Positions 8,575-17,772 of a DNA stretch of 64,000 bases are shown piece by piece. Numbering within the stretch: the first letter of the stretch is position 1; each line of letters starts with the position of its first letter. The notes below the pieces were generated by a model. It was not told where the DNA came from. It ran no database searches and saw only the letters and a list, made by a program, of their open reading frames with translations. The DNA is from GAS368 sp965227745 (lineage in GTDB: Bacteria > Verrucomicrobiota > Verrucomicrobiia > Opitutales > Opitutaceae): assembly GCA_965227745.1 (NCBI GenBank), contig OZ245769.1:3162001-3226000 (forward strand). Direction: 5' to 3'. The translations under genes and the position numbers were made by a program.

Positions 8575-8605
8575 AAAAAATCCCGCACCGGGGTGAGCGC
8601 GGGAT
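8575..8605 (-). terminator. Rho-independent terminator for the minus-strand small secreted protein
   Basis: On the minus strand, ATCCCGC pairs with GCGGGAT (8599-8605 with 8580-8586) around a CTCACCCCGGT-type loop, followed by six T residues. It lies about 60 bp beyond the stop at 8666. Confidence 0.8.
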
Positions 8606-8665
8606 CGTGCGGAGGACTCGCGGCTTGGGCCGGCGAACCGAGTAGTTACTTCGCTAGGCCTCCCC

Positions 8666-9079
8666 TTACTTGGCGCGGGTGGCGACCCAGTCGCGCTTCA
8701 TCGCGGCGCCGTCGCGGCCGGGGGACTCGATGGAGCCGGTGATCTTGTCACCCTCGAGCTTGCCGGTGTACTTCGAGGTGCGCTTGTTGCCGCCAAATTC
8801 CGTCGTCACGGAAAACGACACGACGCCGTCCTTGAACGTGCCATCGGAGATTTCCTGGTCGGGAATCTTGTTGTCGCCCATCTGGAAGCCTTCGAGGGCG
8901 CCGGTGAGTTTACCATCTTTGAGCGCGAGCTTCATGCTGCGCTCGGTGGCGTTGCCGCCGCCACGGCCGGGTTGCGACCACTTCCACGTGCCGGTGGGCG
9001 AGGCGTCGGCGGCAAAGGCCGAGACGGTGATAAGGCAAGCGGCGAAAATCGCCGCGAGGAATTTGAGGGAGGACTTCAT
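8666..9079 (-). CDS. Small secreted protein, lipocalin-like beta-rich, unknown function
   Basis: 137 residues with a Sec signal peptide (MKSSLKFLAAIFAACLITVSAFA, cut before ADASPTG). The mature part reads as alternating short strands with GTWKW, KLTGALEGFQ, GKLEGDKITGSI, a pattern frequent in small calycin/META-like or DUF-type extracytoplasmic proteins in this phylum. Function unknown. It is transcribed alone, with its own terminator. Confidence 0.8.
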   Translation of the reverse strand: MKSSLKFLAAIFAACLITVSAFAADASPTGTWKWSQPGRGGGNATERSMKLALKDGKLTGALEGFQMGDNKIPDQEISDGTFKDGVVSFSVTTEFGGNKRTSKYTGKLEGDKITGSIESPGRDGAAMKRDWVATRAK

Positions 9080-9208
9080 TGAGGTATTGGGTTTGGGGTT
9101 GAACTAACACTGACAAAATTCACGCCGAAGAAAGAGCAGACTAATCGTGCGCGACCACGAGGCCCTCGGCAAAGAGCCGAGAAGCGGACAGTCCAGCGCC
9201 ACCGGTGG

Positions 9209-10381
9209 TCACGCTTCCGAGCGCATCTGCTGGATCAGCGCCTGGATGTAGCCGAAGCAAAAGGCGAAGGCCTTCTGCCCGCCGGTGTCACCGGCGATTT
9301 GCGGCACGTGATCGGGCATGATCATGCCGTCAAAACCTACTTCGCGATAAGCCCGCAACGCGCGCGGCATGTCGACGTCGCCCTCGTCGGGGAACACCTC
9401 TTGGAATTTGCCGACGCCTCCCTTGATATTGCGGAAGTGGACATTGAAAATCTTTCCGCGTGTCCCGAAGTAGCGGATCACGTCATAGATTTCTTCGCCG
9501 GGTTTCGCGAGCATCTCCGACACGGTGCCCTGGCAGAAATTGAGGCCGTGATAGGGGCTCGGCGAGGTGTCGACGAAACGCTTCAGCCCATCGACGTGGC
9601 CGAGCACGGTCTCGACGCCGCGCCAGCCAGAGCCCTTGGGCATCGAGGGATCTTGCGGGTGCAGAGCGATCTTGACCTTCGCCTCCTCGGCCACTGGCAC
9701 GATTTTCTTCAGGAAGTATTCGATGCGGTCCCAGTAGATTTGCTCCGTGATTTTGCCGGCCTCGGTGAGCGGCGGCTCCTGCTTGCCGAGCGAGTAGTCA
9801 AAAGCGCTCAGGCTCGCGCCACCCCGTCCGATCACGCGCGGCGTGCGCACGACGCCAATGAAGGTGAGATTGTACTTCACCATCGGGATACCCGCCTTGC
9901 CGGCATTGCGAATCATGACGCAGATATCCTCGAGCGCGCGGTCGCGCTCCGGATCTTTCGCCAGTAAAATCTCCGGCATCTCCGCCTTGCTGATCTCGCG
10001 CGAGCTCAGTGGCAGCGGCACCGCATCAAGCTTGAGGCCAAACGACTCGACGTGCTTGCGCAGCCGCCCGAGCGCATCGACCGACCAATCCTTTTCCACA
10101 TCGCGCTCGAGGTGACCGCTGCAAATATTGTTCACGCCAAACGCCGCGAGCGTCCGCAGCGTCGCCTCCGAGTGATCGTGCTGATGCCCGACCTTCATGA
10201 GCACCGGGCGCTTCACGCCTGCGCCCGCCGCACTTGCCGCCACGTTTGCCGCCCCCGCCGTCGAGGCCCCACTCGCCAAGCCCAGCGCCGAAGCCCCGAG
10301 CGCCACGCGCCCGAGAAAGTCACGACGCCCGAGCGCCGCCGACACATCACCAGCCGACCGGGAAGAAGAAGTACGAGCCAT
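9209..10381 (-). CDS. Tat-signal UxuA-like (mannonate dehydratase family) TIM-barrel protein
   Basis: 390 residues. Residues 1-60 carry an RRDFLGRVALG twin-arginine motif followed by a hydrophobic Ala/Gly stretch, so export in folded form is predicted. The rest matches the mannonate dehydratase/xylose-isomerase-like TIM barrel: NNICSGHLE, VKIALHPQDPS, GLNFCQGTVSEM, IFNVHFRNIKG and GMIMPDHVPQ correspond to the metal- and substrate-binding blocks of UxuA as I recall them. Mannonate dehydratase acts on D-mannonate in glucuronate catabolism and is normally cytoplasmic. An exported version is therefore odd and may have another substrate. Confidence 0.82.
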   Translation of the reverse strand: MARTSSSRSAGDVSAALGRRDFLGRVALGASALGLASGASTAGAANVAASAAGAGVKRPVLMKVGHQHDHSEATLRTLAAFGVNNICSGHLERDVEKDWSVDALGRLRKHVESFGLKLDAVPLPLSSREISKAEMPEILLAKDPERDRALEDICVMIRNAGKAGIPMVKYNLTFIGVVRTPRVIGRGGASLSAFDYSLGKQEPPLTEAGKITEQIYWDRIEYFLKKIVPVAEEAKVKIALHPQDPSMPKGSGWRGVETVLGHVDGLKRFVDTSPSPYHGLNFCQGTVSEMLAKPGEEIYDVIRYFGTRGKIFNVHFRNIKGGVGKFQEVFPDEGDVDMPRALRAYREVGFDGMIMPDHVPQIAGDTGGQKAFAFCFGYIQALIQQMRSEA

Positions 10382-10620
10382 GGGTAAAGATTATCCTGCA
10401 CTAGACGAACCAGAGAGGAAAAAGGGGTGACCCATCCCTCCCCTGCACCACCCATCGAGTCAAATGCATAACACGCTGTCAGATAACGGCCCCTTTATTT
10501 CCTCACTCCGACGCGACCGCGCCGAGCGTTCCGCTGACACTCGATCATCCATCCACCTCCCGAAATCCTCGACTTGACAGACCCCGCGCCCTTCGCCTTC
10601 GCTGAGGATGTAACGCTCAC

Positions 10621-10740
10621 ATGAACCTTAACGGTACTACGATTAGTCTGAAATCCGCCCACGCCTCCGTGGTCGCAATTTCCGTCGTATCCGTACTCGT
10701 ATCCGCATCCGCCGTTACACGCGCGCCGCGAGGGTTCTAA
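10621..10740 (+). CDS. Valine-rich 39-residue mini-ORF, possible leader peptide
   Basis: ATG at 10621 to TAA at 10740 encodes 39 residues. Residues 17-32 read VVAISVVSVLVSASAV: seven Val, one Ile and one Leu in 16 positions. A strong terminator hairpin begins 18 bp after the stop. This is the arrangement of a branched-chain amino-acid attenuator. However, no ilv/leu gene follows in the window; the next frame encodes a 90-residue unknown protein. A short hydrophobic membrane peptide is the alternative. The ribosome-binding site is poor (GAGG 13 nt upstream). Confidence 0.4.
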   Translation: MNLNGTTISLKSAHASVVAISVVSVLVSASAVTRAPRGF

Positions 10741-10757
10741 ACGTCAAAACGACTTTT

Positions 10758-10792
10758 GCCCCTCCGGTGCCACACCGGAAGGGCTTTTTTTT
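10758..10792 (+). terminator. Strong hairpin with T tract, terminator or attenuator
   Basis: GCCCCTCCGGTG (10758-10769) pairs with CACCGGAAGGGC (10773-10784) with one mismatch and a three-base loop, followed by eight T residues. It sits between the valine-rich mini-ORF and the following small frame. Confidence 0.85.
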
Positions 10793-10833
10793 GGCCTCAT
10801 CGGTGGAAGCGCCAGGAGCGGGCTCCATCCGCC

Positions 10834-11106
10834 ATGAATACCACCACCACGACAGGAGCCACCCGTATCCCGGGTTCGTTTGAAACGCAGCCGATCCGCC
10901 TCCGGGCGGAGCTGCCCGCGCTGCCCCGCAGTGCTTACGCGCCCGCGCACGATTTCCTCGTGCCCAATCCTCGGCCCGACCTCAGCGGCGCCACCGAAGC
11001 CAGCGCCGCCCTCCCGGCTCAAGCCGACTTCACTCGTCGCCCCCGCCTCATTGAACCCGACAGCATCTTCTGGAGCCCTGCCGCCCAATCAAGCGACGCC
11101 GCATGA
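10834..11106 (+). CDS. Hypothetical 90-residue protein
   Basis: ATG at 10834, beginning MNTTTTTGATRIPGSFETQP. No signal peptide or membrane segment. Pro/Ala-rich, with a conserved-looking C-terminal stretch RLIEPDSIFWSPAAQ. It lies downstream of the valine-rich mini-ORF and hairpin, so expression could depend on read-through. I do not recognise it. The 287 bp that follow (11107-11393) hold nothing that I can identify. Confidence 0.4.
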   Translation: MNTTTTTGATRIPGSFETQPIRLRAELPALPRSAYAPAHDFLVPNPRPDLSGATEASAALPAQADFTRRPRLIEPDSIFWSPAAQSSDAA

Positions 11107-11393
11107 AGCACCCCACCTCTCGGTTCCCTGCCCGCCTGGTCCGAGTACGACGGCGAGTCGATCATTCGAACTCCACGTTCGTATTCGTCGATTCGCAGGC
11201 CACGGCATTTTCTAAGACCGCCTCCCACTCCTCGTCCTGAGCGCAGCGAAGAACCGGGCCGGAACAGCGCATCCAATTTCTGGATACTGTCCCGCTCGCT
11301 TCCTCCCTGCGATCAGTTTGTTACGGCTGCGCCTCCCCCAAGGCCCCCTCGGCCCCTTATCTCGCAACACGAGCCGGCGCTCTACGCACCTGC

Positions 11394-12320
11394 TCAATGC
11401 TCCCCGCGATAATTCTTCTCACCCGCATTTACCGCGATGGGCAGGCGGTTTTCCTTTGGGGGTAGCGGGCACGTCGCGAACGGCGTAAACGCGCAGGGCG
11501 GGTTCTCCGTGCGGTTGAAATCCAAGATCACTTTGCCGTCCTTTGGCCACGCGGCGTAGAGGAAGCGTGCGGCGCCGTACGTCTCGCTGCCACTCGTCTT
11601 ATCCGAGATCACGAAAAACAGCGGCTCATCCCGCCCTTCGTCGATCGGCAGCAGTTCGTACGTTTTCCCGTCGCGCTCGAAGACCGCCTTGCCCGGGATC
11701 GGCGCGGGCGAGGTCTGCCCGATCATATTGGTGATCGGCATCAGCTTTGATTTTTCAAACTCCACCCAGCGCGCCTCGATGCGCCAGCTCGGGTCGACTG
11801 GGAAATAGTCGAGCCCCACGAAATGCTTCAGCCGCTGCGACGCGGAGTCTTTCACGCGCAGGGCTTTTTTCCCGCCGCGCTCGATCACGAAAAAAGTAAC
11901 TGTGCCCGCGGTCACCAGCGTCGGTTTCATGCGGCCTTCGCCCGGTTTCAATACGCCTTCCTCGATGCTCTGCCCGTCGATCTGCGCCTTTGCCGCGGGA
12001 TCGAGTTTCAGCATCACCTTACCCTCGCTCACCGTGGCGACGCCCACACGAGCAGGCCCGCTCGCAAGCACGACATCATTGTCCTTGGCCGAGCCCACCG
12101 TGTTCGCACCTTCCGTCAGAAAATGCAGGCCGATCAGCGAGAGCCAGCCATCCGGCTTCGTGAGTGCCGCTACTCGCTCCGCCTTCCACGCTTCGGTTTC
12201 TTTCACATACGAATCTACCCCGTTGGCCGCATTCGCGGAAATAGTTAGCCCGAGCGCAATCAGCACCGTCACTACCGCACGGTTCCAACGCCCACTGTGG
12301 CGCGCACTTAGTAAGCTCAT
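11394..12320 (-). CDS. DUF1684 domain protein, exported
   Basis: 308 residues from the ATG at 12320 (an upstream ATG at 12371 is possible). An N-terminal hydrophobic segment (VVTVLIALGLTISANA) is a likely signal peptide. The body matches DUF1684: WLSLIGLHFLTEGANTVG near the N-terminus, and at the C-terminus the hallmark FNRTENPPCAFTPFATCPLP followed by PKENRLPI. The function of the family is not established, as far as I know. Transcribed alone. Confidence 0.88.
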   Translation of the reverse strand: MSLLSARHSGRWNRAVVTVLIALGLTISANAANGVDSYVKETEAWKAERVAALTKPDGWLSLIGLHFLTEGANTVGSAKDNDVVLASGPARVGVATVSEGKVMLKLDPAAKAQIDGQSIEEGVLKPGEGRMKPTLVTAGTVTFFVIERGGKKALRVKDSASQRLKHFVGLDYFPVDPSWRIEARWVEFEKSKLMPITNMIGQTSPAPIPGKAVFERDGKTYELLPIDEGRDEPLFFVISDKTSGSETYGAARFLYAAWPKDGKVILDFNRTENPPCAFTPFATCPLPPKENRLPIAVNAGEKNYRGEH

Positions 12321-12471
12321 GAGAGCATTGCCCCGACGTTCGGGGTCGCGGTCAAGCGCGGAACCGGTCACCTCCCACGCTACCCGGATCCGTTTTGTTC
12401 CCTAAAACATTGCGGGGCCGCGCCGCTACGCACCGGAACAGCCGCCCAACCCCGCCGTCTAATACTGCACC

Positions 12472-12993
12472 ATGAAAACGAAGCTTTCCTTTCTCGCCCT
12501 TGCTTCGCTCGCCGCGCTCACCGCTGGCTGCGTGGGTTCGGGTCCCAACACCACCCAAGGCGCTGTCGCCGGCGGCGCACTCGGTGCCGTAGCCGGCGCC
12601 GTGATCGGCAATAACACGGGCCACGGTGGTCATAATAACGCCCTCGCCGGTGCCGCCATCGGTGGTGTCGCGGGTGCGGTCGCCGGTGGTGCCGTCGGCA
12701 ACAGCCTCGATCACCAACGTGGCACGATTTACACCTCGGAGGCTCAGGCCACCACGGAGTATCAAGTCGAAGCGCCCCCACCCCCTCCCCCGCGCCGTCG
12801 TGAAGTCGTCGTCGCGCGACCCGGCCCCGACGTGGTCTGGATCGAGGGTTACTACGCCTACGGCCCCCGTGGCGGCTACGAGTGGGTCCCCGGTCACTGG
12901 GAGCGCCCGCCTGGCCGCTATAATTCCTACGTCGCTCCGCACTGGCAGCAACGCGGTCGCAGCTACGTTTACGTCCAAGGCTACTGGCGCTGA
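12472..12993 (+). CDS. Glycine-zipper lipoprotein with YXWGXW-like repeats
   Basis: 173 residues. Lipoprotein signal peptide with lipobox LTAGC (Cys about residue 20). Residues 30-82 form two glycine-zipper segments (AVAGGALGAVAGAVIG and ALAGAAIGGVAGAVAGG), as in SlyB/OmpA-associated envelope proteins. After a proline run (about residues 98-104) come aromatic repeats of the YYAYGPRGGYEWVPGHWERP type, resembling YXWGXW/BcpO repeats. Probably anchored in the outer membrane and involved in envelope integrity. A bidirectional terminator follows directly. Confidence 0.85.
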   Translation: MKTKLSFLALASLAALTAGCVGSGPNTTQGAVAGGALGAVAGAVIGNNTGHGGHNNALAGAAIGGVAGAVAGGAVGNSLDHQRGTIYTSEAQATTEYQVEAPPPPPPRRREVVVARPGPDVVWIEGYYAYGPRGGYEWVPGHWERPPGRYNSYVAPHWQQRGRSYVYVQGYWR

Positions 12994-13011
12994 GCCAGCC
13001 TGCCATCGTGA

Positions 13012-13044
13012 TAAAAAAGGGCGCCGTATCGGGGCGCCCTTTTT
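13012..13044. terminator. Bidirectional terminator between convergent genes
   Basis: GGGCGCC (13019-13025)/GGCGCCC (13033-13039), flanked by AAAAAA on the left and TTTTT on the right, so it can serve both the plus-strand lipoprotein gene and the convergent minus-strand gene ending at 13074. Confidence 0.88.
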
Positions 13045-13073
13045 CATTCAGTATTCGAAATTCAACTACGCGC

Positions 13074-13400
13074 TCAGCTCTTCACTTCCTCGATCTTCGA
13101 GGGGGTGATCTCCTTCTGGCCCTTCACTTCCTTCACGACGCCGGTGACCTTGATCGACTTCACCTCGCTACAGATGTTATCGTGGAAGGCCTTGCTCACG
13201 GGGTTATCGGCGAGGAAATAAGTCTCTTCCTTGCCGTCTTTCTTCACGACGATCGCATTTTGGCACGAGGTCGTCTTACCGAGAGAGCACTTCGCGCACT
13301 GGCCCGCGCCGGTGAGCGTGACTTCTTTTTCGGCGGCGAAAGCGGAGGAAGCGGCGAGCAGGGCCGCGGCAAAGAGACCGGTGATGAATTTGGTTTTCAT
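13074..13400 (-). CDS. Small secreted cysteine-containing protein
   Basis: 108 residues from the ATG at 13400 (MKTKFITGLFAAALLAASSAFA signal peptide). The mature part contains a GAGQCAKCSLGKTTSCQNAI motif, i.e. C-x2-C-x6-C, and a fourth Cys in HDNICSEVKSI. The spacing suggests a metal or disulfide site in the periplasm. The remainder (SIKVTGVVKEVKGQKEI) resembles small OB-like extracytoplasmic proteins. Function unknown. Confidence 0.75.
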   Translation of the reverse strand: MKTKFITGLFAAALLAASSAFAAEKEVTLTGAGQCAKCSLGKTTSCQNAIVVKKDGKEETYFLADNPVSKAFHDNICSEVKSIKVTGVVKEVKGQKEITPSKIEEVKS

Positions 13401-13496
13401 GGGGAAGAGTCCAACCCTGACACCTCTCTCCCGCCATCGCAAGCCCGACCCGGCCGCGAAACCGGTGCCGCCGTCATGCGGATTTGGCAGCGCGTT

Positions 13497-14528
13497 TCAT
13501 TGCAGCGACGCAAAGAGCCGATCCATCACTTCCGCGTTCCGCTGCGTCTCAATCAAACTGAACAGCGGATCGCGCTTTTCTAAAATCGCCGCCGCAAAAT
13601 CCTCCACCTCCGCGCGGTAGCGGTCGCTCGCCGGCACCGCGATCTCTCGCCGCGCCTCCCCCGTCGTGAGCGTGAGCACCCCCGCCGGATCGAAAAACGT
13701 GTCCGGAATTTCCAGTGCGCCTTTCGTCCCGATGATCTCGCTAAAGACCCGCTTCTGCGCATTGAAGCCGCACTGGACCGTCGCCATAAGCCCGCTCGGA
13801 TATTTGAGCAGCGCGGAAAAATTCATATCCACTCCGCTCGCGCGCACGCACTCCGCCTTCACCGCGTCCGGCGCTCCACCCGACCCCGGCCCTCCGCCCG
13901 CGATCGCATCCACGATCATCCCGATAAAGTTCACCGGGTAGCAGCCCACATCGTAAAGCGCCCCGCCGCCCAGCTCGGGCTTCAGCTTGATCGATGCCGG
14001 GTTGGCCAGGAGAAAGCGAAAGGCCGAATTGATCTGCTTGATCTCACCCAGCGCCCCGCTGCGCACGATCTCCAGCACCGCCCGCGTCCGTGCCGTGTAG
14101 CGATACATGAACGCCTCCATCAGCACCACGCCCCGCGCGCGGCACACCGCGATCATCTCGCGGCACTCCGCCGCGTTCAACGCGATGGGTTTCTCGCAGA
14201 GCACATGCTTGCCCTGCTCCGCCGCGCGGAGCGTCCACTCGCGATGCAGCGCGTTCGGCAGCGGAATATACACCGCATCCACGTCCGGATCGCGCACCAG
14301 TTCCTCGTAACTCCGGTAAGTTTTCGCCAGCCCCGGCACCTGCGCCCGCGCCTCCGCGAGCTTCGCCTCATCGCGCGAGGCCAGCGCGTACAGCTCGGAA
14401 TTCGCCGCGCGCAGGATCGCCGGAATCAGCTCCACGCGCGCGATCTTCGCATAGCCCAAAATCCCCCAGCAAATTTTCCGTGCGGTGGTCGTCGCGGTGT
14501 TCATTTCGGTTTCTATTTTCGCTATCAT
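13497..14528 (-). CDS. Gfo/Idh/MocA-family oxidoreductase
   Basis: 343 residues; alternative ATG at 14504. Nucleotide-binding start CWGILGYAKIARVELIPAI, then YEELVRDPDVDAVYIPLPNALH and the catalytic-lysine block GKHVLCEKPIALNA. The C-terminal substrate domain contains GGGALYDVGCYPVNF, the conserved Asp/His-type segment in which D-x-GCY is typical. Close to the dihydrodiol/xylose dehydrogenase branch. Cytoplasmic. It begins 6 bp after the stop of the MFS gene on the same strand, so the two are probably co-transcribed; the exporter or importer may handle a related compound. Confidence 0.9.
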   Translation of the reverse strand: MIAKIETEMNTATTTARKICWGILGYAKIARVELIPAILRAANSELYALASRDEAKLAEARAQVPGLAKTYRSYEELVRDPDVDAVYIPLPNALHREWTLRAAEQGKHVLCEKPIALNAAECREMIAVCRARGVVLMEAFMYRYTARTRAVLEIVRSGALGEIKQINSAFRFLLANPASIKLKPELGGGALYDVGCYPVNFIGMIVDAIAGGGPGSGGAPDAVKAECVRASGVDMNFSALLKYPSGLMATVQCGFNAQKRVFSEIIGTKGALEIPDTFFDPAGVLTLTTGEARREIAVPASDRYRAEVEDFAAAILEKRDPLFSLIETQRNAEVMDRLFASLQ

Positions 14529-14534
14529 TTTTCC

Positions 14535-15818
14535 TCACGGCGACGTCACCGCCACCGGCCCCACTCCCCCGGTCGCGGCCCCGCGCTCGCGGTCCCGGCG
14601 AAAACTCCGGATCGCCAGCAGCATCGCCACCAGCACCACGACCGCGCCCTCGAAAAACGCGATACCCGAGAGAAACGTCGAGTGCCCCGGCTGAATCGCC
14701 CACGAAAAACTCAGCGCTCCCACCGGCAGACCCACCACGCTGGCGATGCTCGTGAGTCCGCCAAACGCTCCCTGCACCCCGCCCTGTTCATTGGCGGGCA
14801 CGTGTTTCGTGATGTACGCCTGCAGCGCCGGCCCCGCGATGCCGGCGAGCGACGCAAACGCGATGATCACATAGAGCATCCAGCCCTCGGTCGCGAAGCC
14901 ATACGCCGTGTAAGCCACCACGATCAGAGCGAAGCCCAGCACCACTGCGCGCGTCTCGCCCAGCTTGGGGAGGATCTTGCGCACGAGCACCGCCTGCACA
15001 AACGCCGCCGAGAGCCCCACCACCGCAAACGAAACCCCGATCTGCGCCGTGGTCCATCCGAATCGGTGTCCCGTGTACAGCACCCACGTTGCATGGAGGA
15101 GCGTCTGCGCTACCCAGAAAAGAAAATGCGTGCCCGCCAGCCCCACCACTGCGGGGTAGCGCTTGAGCGCCACGAGCGAGCCAACCGGGTTGGCGCGCTT
15201 CCAATTCACGGCGCGGCGATTCTCCGGCTTCAATGACTCCGGCAACACGAAGACACCGTACAGCCAGTTGAGCAGCGAAAACACCGCCGCCGCCCAAAAC
15301 GGCAGCCGCAAACTATAGTGCCCCAGCAATCCGCCGAGCAGCGGCCCGATCACAAAGCCGAGTCCAAAGGCCGCGCCGATCACGCCAAAGGCCTGCGCGC
15401 GTTTCTCCGGTGGAGTCACATCCGCCACATAGGCGTTCACGGTGGCGAGCACGCCCGCCGTCAGCCCCGAGATCATACGCGCGACAAAGAGCCAGCCCAC
15501 ACTGGGCGCCAGCGCGAGAATCACGTAGTCGATCGCCGACCCCGCCAGGGCGATGAGGAGCACCCGCCGCCGTCCATACCGGTCCGACAGCGCCCCGAGG
15601 ATCGGTGACCCGAAAAATTGCATGAAGGCATAGATGCCAGCCACCCAGCCGTACCATCGCGCCGCGATCACCTCGTCCGCCTGGAATTCCTTTAGCAGTC
15701 CCGGCAGCACCGGGATCACCAGCCCGCCACCTAAGATGGCCAGCATCAACGTGACAAAAATAAAACCCAGCCCGGGCTGGCGCGTGGTACTCACAGTCGC
15801 AGTCATGGCCCGATTCAT
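14535..15818 (-). CDS. MFS transporter, TetA-like (TCR/Tet family)
   Basis: 427 residues (a second ATG at 15806), about 12 membrane segments. The signature loop between helices 2 and 3 reads GALSDRYGRRRVLLIAL (residues about 70-86), the major-facilitator motif GxLaDrxGRkp. The opening LMLAILGGGLVIPVLPGLL is typical of the TCR/Tet subgroup. These are proton-driven exporters of tetracycline and other small molecules. Resistance to tetracycline cannot be claimed from sequence. First gene of a two-gene unit with the oxidoreductase downstream, and divergent from the gene starting at 15925 across a 106-bp spacer. Confidence 0.88.
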   Translation of the reverse strand: MNRAMTATVSTTRQPGLGFIFVTLMLAILGGGLVIPVLPGLLKEFQADEVIAARWYGWVAGIYAFMQFFGSPILGALSDRYGRRRVLLIALAGSAIDYVILALAPSVGWLFVARMISGLTAGVLATVNAYVADVTPPEKRAQAFGVIGAAFGLGFVIGPLLGGLLGHYSLRLPFWAAAVFSLLNWLYGVFVLPESLKPENRRAVNWKRANPVGSLVALKRYPAVVGLAGTHFLFWVAQTLLHATWVLYTGHRFGWTTAQIGVSFAVVGLSAAFVQAVLVRKILPKLGETRAVVLGFALIVVAYTAYGFATEGWMLYVIIAFASLAGIAGPALQAYITKHVPANEQGGVQGAFGGLTSIASVVGLPVGALSFSWAIQPGHSTFLSGIAFFEGAVVVLVAMLLAIRSFRRDRERGAATGGVGPVAVTSP

Positions 15819-15924
15819 CCCACGCCGTTCCGCTCAACGCGAGTCCGCACCGTCCAAAAAAGAAAACGGAACCCCGACGAATATCCGTGAGTCTTCGCCT
15901 CTGATGGTCCAATCTCCGCGCATC

Positions 15925-16596
15925 ATGAACCCCCGGGCAATGCTGCTCCTGATCGCGCTTTTCGCGGCCGCGACAGCCTCGGCCGCCGATCCGAGTCCGG
16001 CCCCACGCGAGATCCGTTTCTCACAGACGCTGACAGCCGCGGAACGCGCCGCGTCTGGCTTCGACCACCTCACCTCCGATGAGATTGCCGTGATCGATGC
16101 GCTCTACCGTCGCGATATCGCCGCCCAAGCTGCGCCGCGCCGGCCCAACGCTCCCGCGCCTGCGGCGCGTTTCTCCCAACGCCTCTCGCTCGAGGAGCGC
16201 CGCAATGCCGGCTTCGCCTCCCTCAGCGAGTCCGAGCTCGCCCAGCTCGATGCGGTCGTCGACCGCGTCGCCCCCGCCGCCATCGGCCGCGCCGCCCTCC
16301 TCGCCGCTCCGACCTACGTCCCGCTGAGTGTCCGCGCCCGCGTCGTCGAGGCCCGGACTGCCCCGGAAATCCACGGCTCCTTCACCGTCGGCATGGGTTT
16401 CGGCAAAGGCTACAGCGAGCGCTTTGGCGGCATTGAACTCAATTACGAGAGCCCCGATAAAAAACTCTTCATCAGCGTCAGCTACTCTGAGAGCCACATT
16501 AAAGGCAGTGTGCCCTACTACCTCGCCCGCGACAGCTCGAGCCTCGGCCTCGGCATGGGGCTCGGCAACTTCCCGCGCTACGAGCCTGAGCCCTGA
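15925..16596 (+). CDS. Secreted protein with two internal repeats, unknown function
   Basis: 223 residues from the ATG at 15925, with a signal peptide (MLLLIALFAAATASAADP). Two copies of a motif of about 30 residues follow: FSQTLTAAERAASGFDHLTS and FSQRLSLEERRNAGFASLSE, each ending in an E-x-A-x-x-D-A pattern. After that is a Gly/Tyr-rich region (GSFTVGMGFGKGYSERFGG) that may form beta strands. I do not recognise a family. The longer frame starting at 15634 overlaps the divergent gene and is rejected. Confidence 0.72.
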   Translation: MNPRAMLLLIALFAAATASAADPSPAPREIRFSQTLTAAERAASGFDHLTSDEIAVIDALYRRDIAAQAAPRRPNAPAPAARFSQRLSLEERRNAGFASLSESELAQLDAVVDRVAPAAIGRAALLAAPTYVPLSVRARVVEARTAPEIHGSFTVGMGFGKGYSERFGGIELNYESPDKKLFISVSYSESHIKGSVPYYLARDSSSLGLGMGLGNFPRYEPEP

Positions 16597-16661
16597 GCTC
16601 CCTGGCGACCGCCGCAGATTCACTCTCGCCTCACGGTTATTCGGGCGGGTAGAAATTGCGG

Positions 16662-17180
<519 letters not shown>

Positions 17181-17271
17181 CGCTTTTCCGGATACGGCGG
17201 GCGCGGTGAGGGTTTTCTCCTGTCCGCCCGCCGGATCCCGATCAAGTCACTTTATACGCGCGTCGCGCGCG

Positions 17272-17772
17272 TTACGTCAGCTGTTTCACGCGCTCCATCA
17301 GCAAACGATAGAGCAAAAACTGGTGCGCCGCGAAGGGGTCGGACAGCGCGAGGCAGTCTTTCAGCTTCGCCGCGAGGTTCCTCAGCTCCTCCGCCTCCGG
17401 CCGCGTGAGCGCATAGCTGCGAACCGAGCTCGTGCGCAGCCCGTGCACGGAGGCCAGCCGGTGAAACGCCGCAAATTTCCGCGATGCCTCAGCCACTTCG
17501 CGCTCGTGCTGCTCCGCGTCGGAGCCCTCCACCGGACCCGTCGGAATCTCAATCACGCCAAAATCATAGAGGTCGCTGATAAATTTCTGGGTGATGATCC
17601 GGTACAGATCATCGTCAGTGAGGGTCTTCGTGGTGGGTTCAAATCGCACAGCTATGAGGTATGCGGTCGTCGCGCGAGAAGCGACTCTCTCGCTCGTGAA
17701 TTTATACCTAAGTGTCCGTCTGGCAGGCCAGTCAGCGTTCGTCCTACAACGCCTCATTCCGCCGCGCCACAA
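17272..17772 (-). CDS. Hypothetical protein
   Basis: Up to 166 residues; a GTG at 17649 giving 125 residues starting at RFEPTTKTL may be the real start, because the upstream part is Arg-rich and looks non-coding. The core, TDDDLYRIITQKFISDLYDFGVIE, then a long charged helix, reads as a helical cytoplasmic protein. No recognised domain. The 180 bp beyond it (17773-17953) hold nothing that I can name. Confidence 0.5.
   Translation of the reverse strand: MWRGGMRRCRTNADWPARRTLRYKFTSERVASRATTAYLIAVRFEPTTKTLTDDDLYRIITQKFISDLYDFGVIEIPTGPVEGSDAEQHEREVAEASRKFAAFHRLASVHGLRTSSVRSYALTRPEAEELRNLAAKLKDCLALSDPFAAHQFLLYRLLMERVKQLT

Noticed and set aside
10621..10792. Annotation as a true ilv operon leader
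   Set aside because: No branched-chain biosynthesis gene follows in the window, so I report it only as a leader-like element.
14535..15818. Call as a tetracycline-resistance determinant
   Set aside because: The family similarity does not establish the drug substrate; context (sugar-type oxidoreductase) suggests another small molecule.
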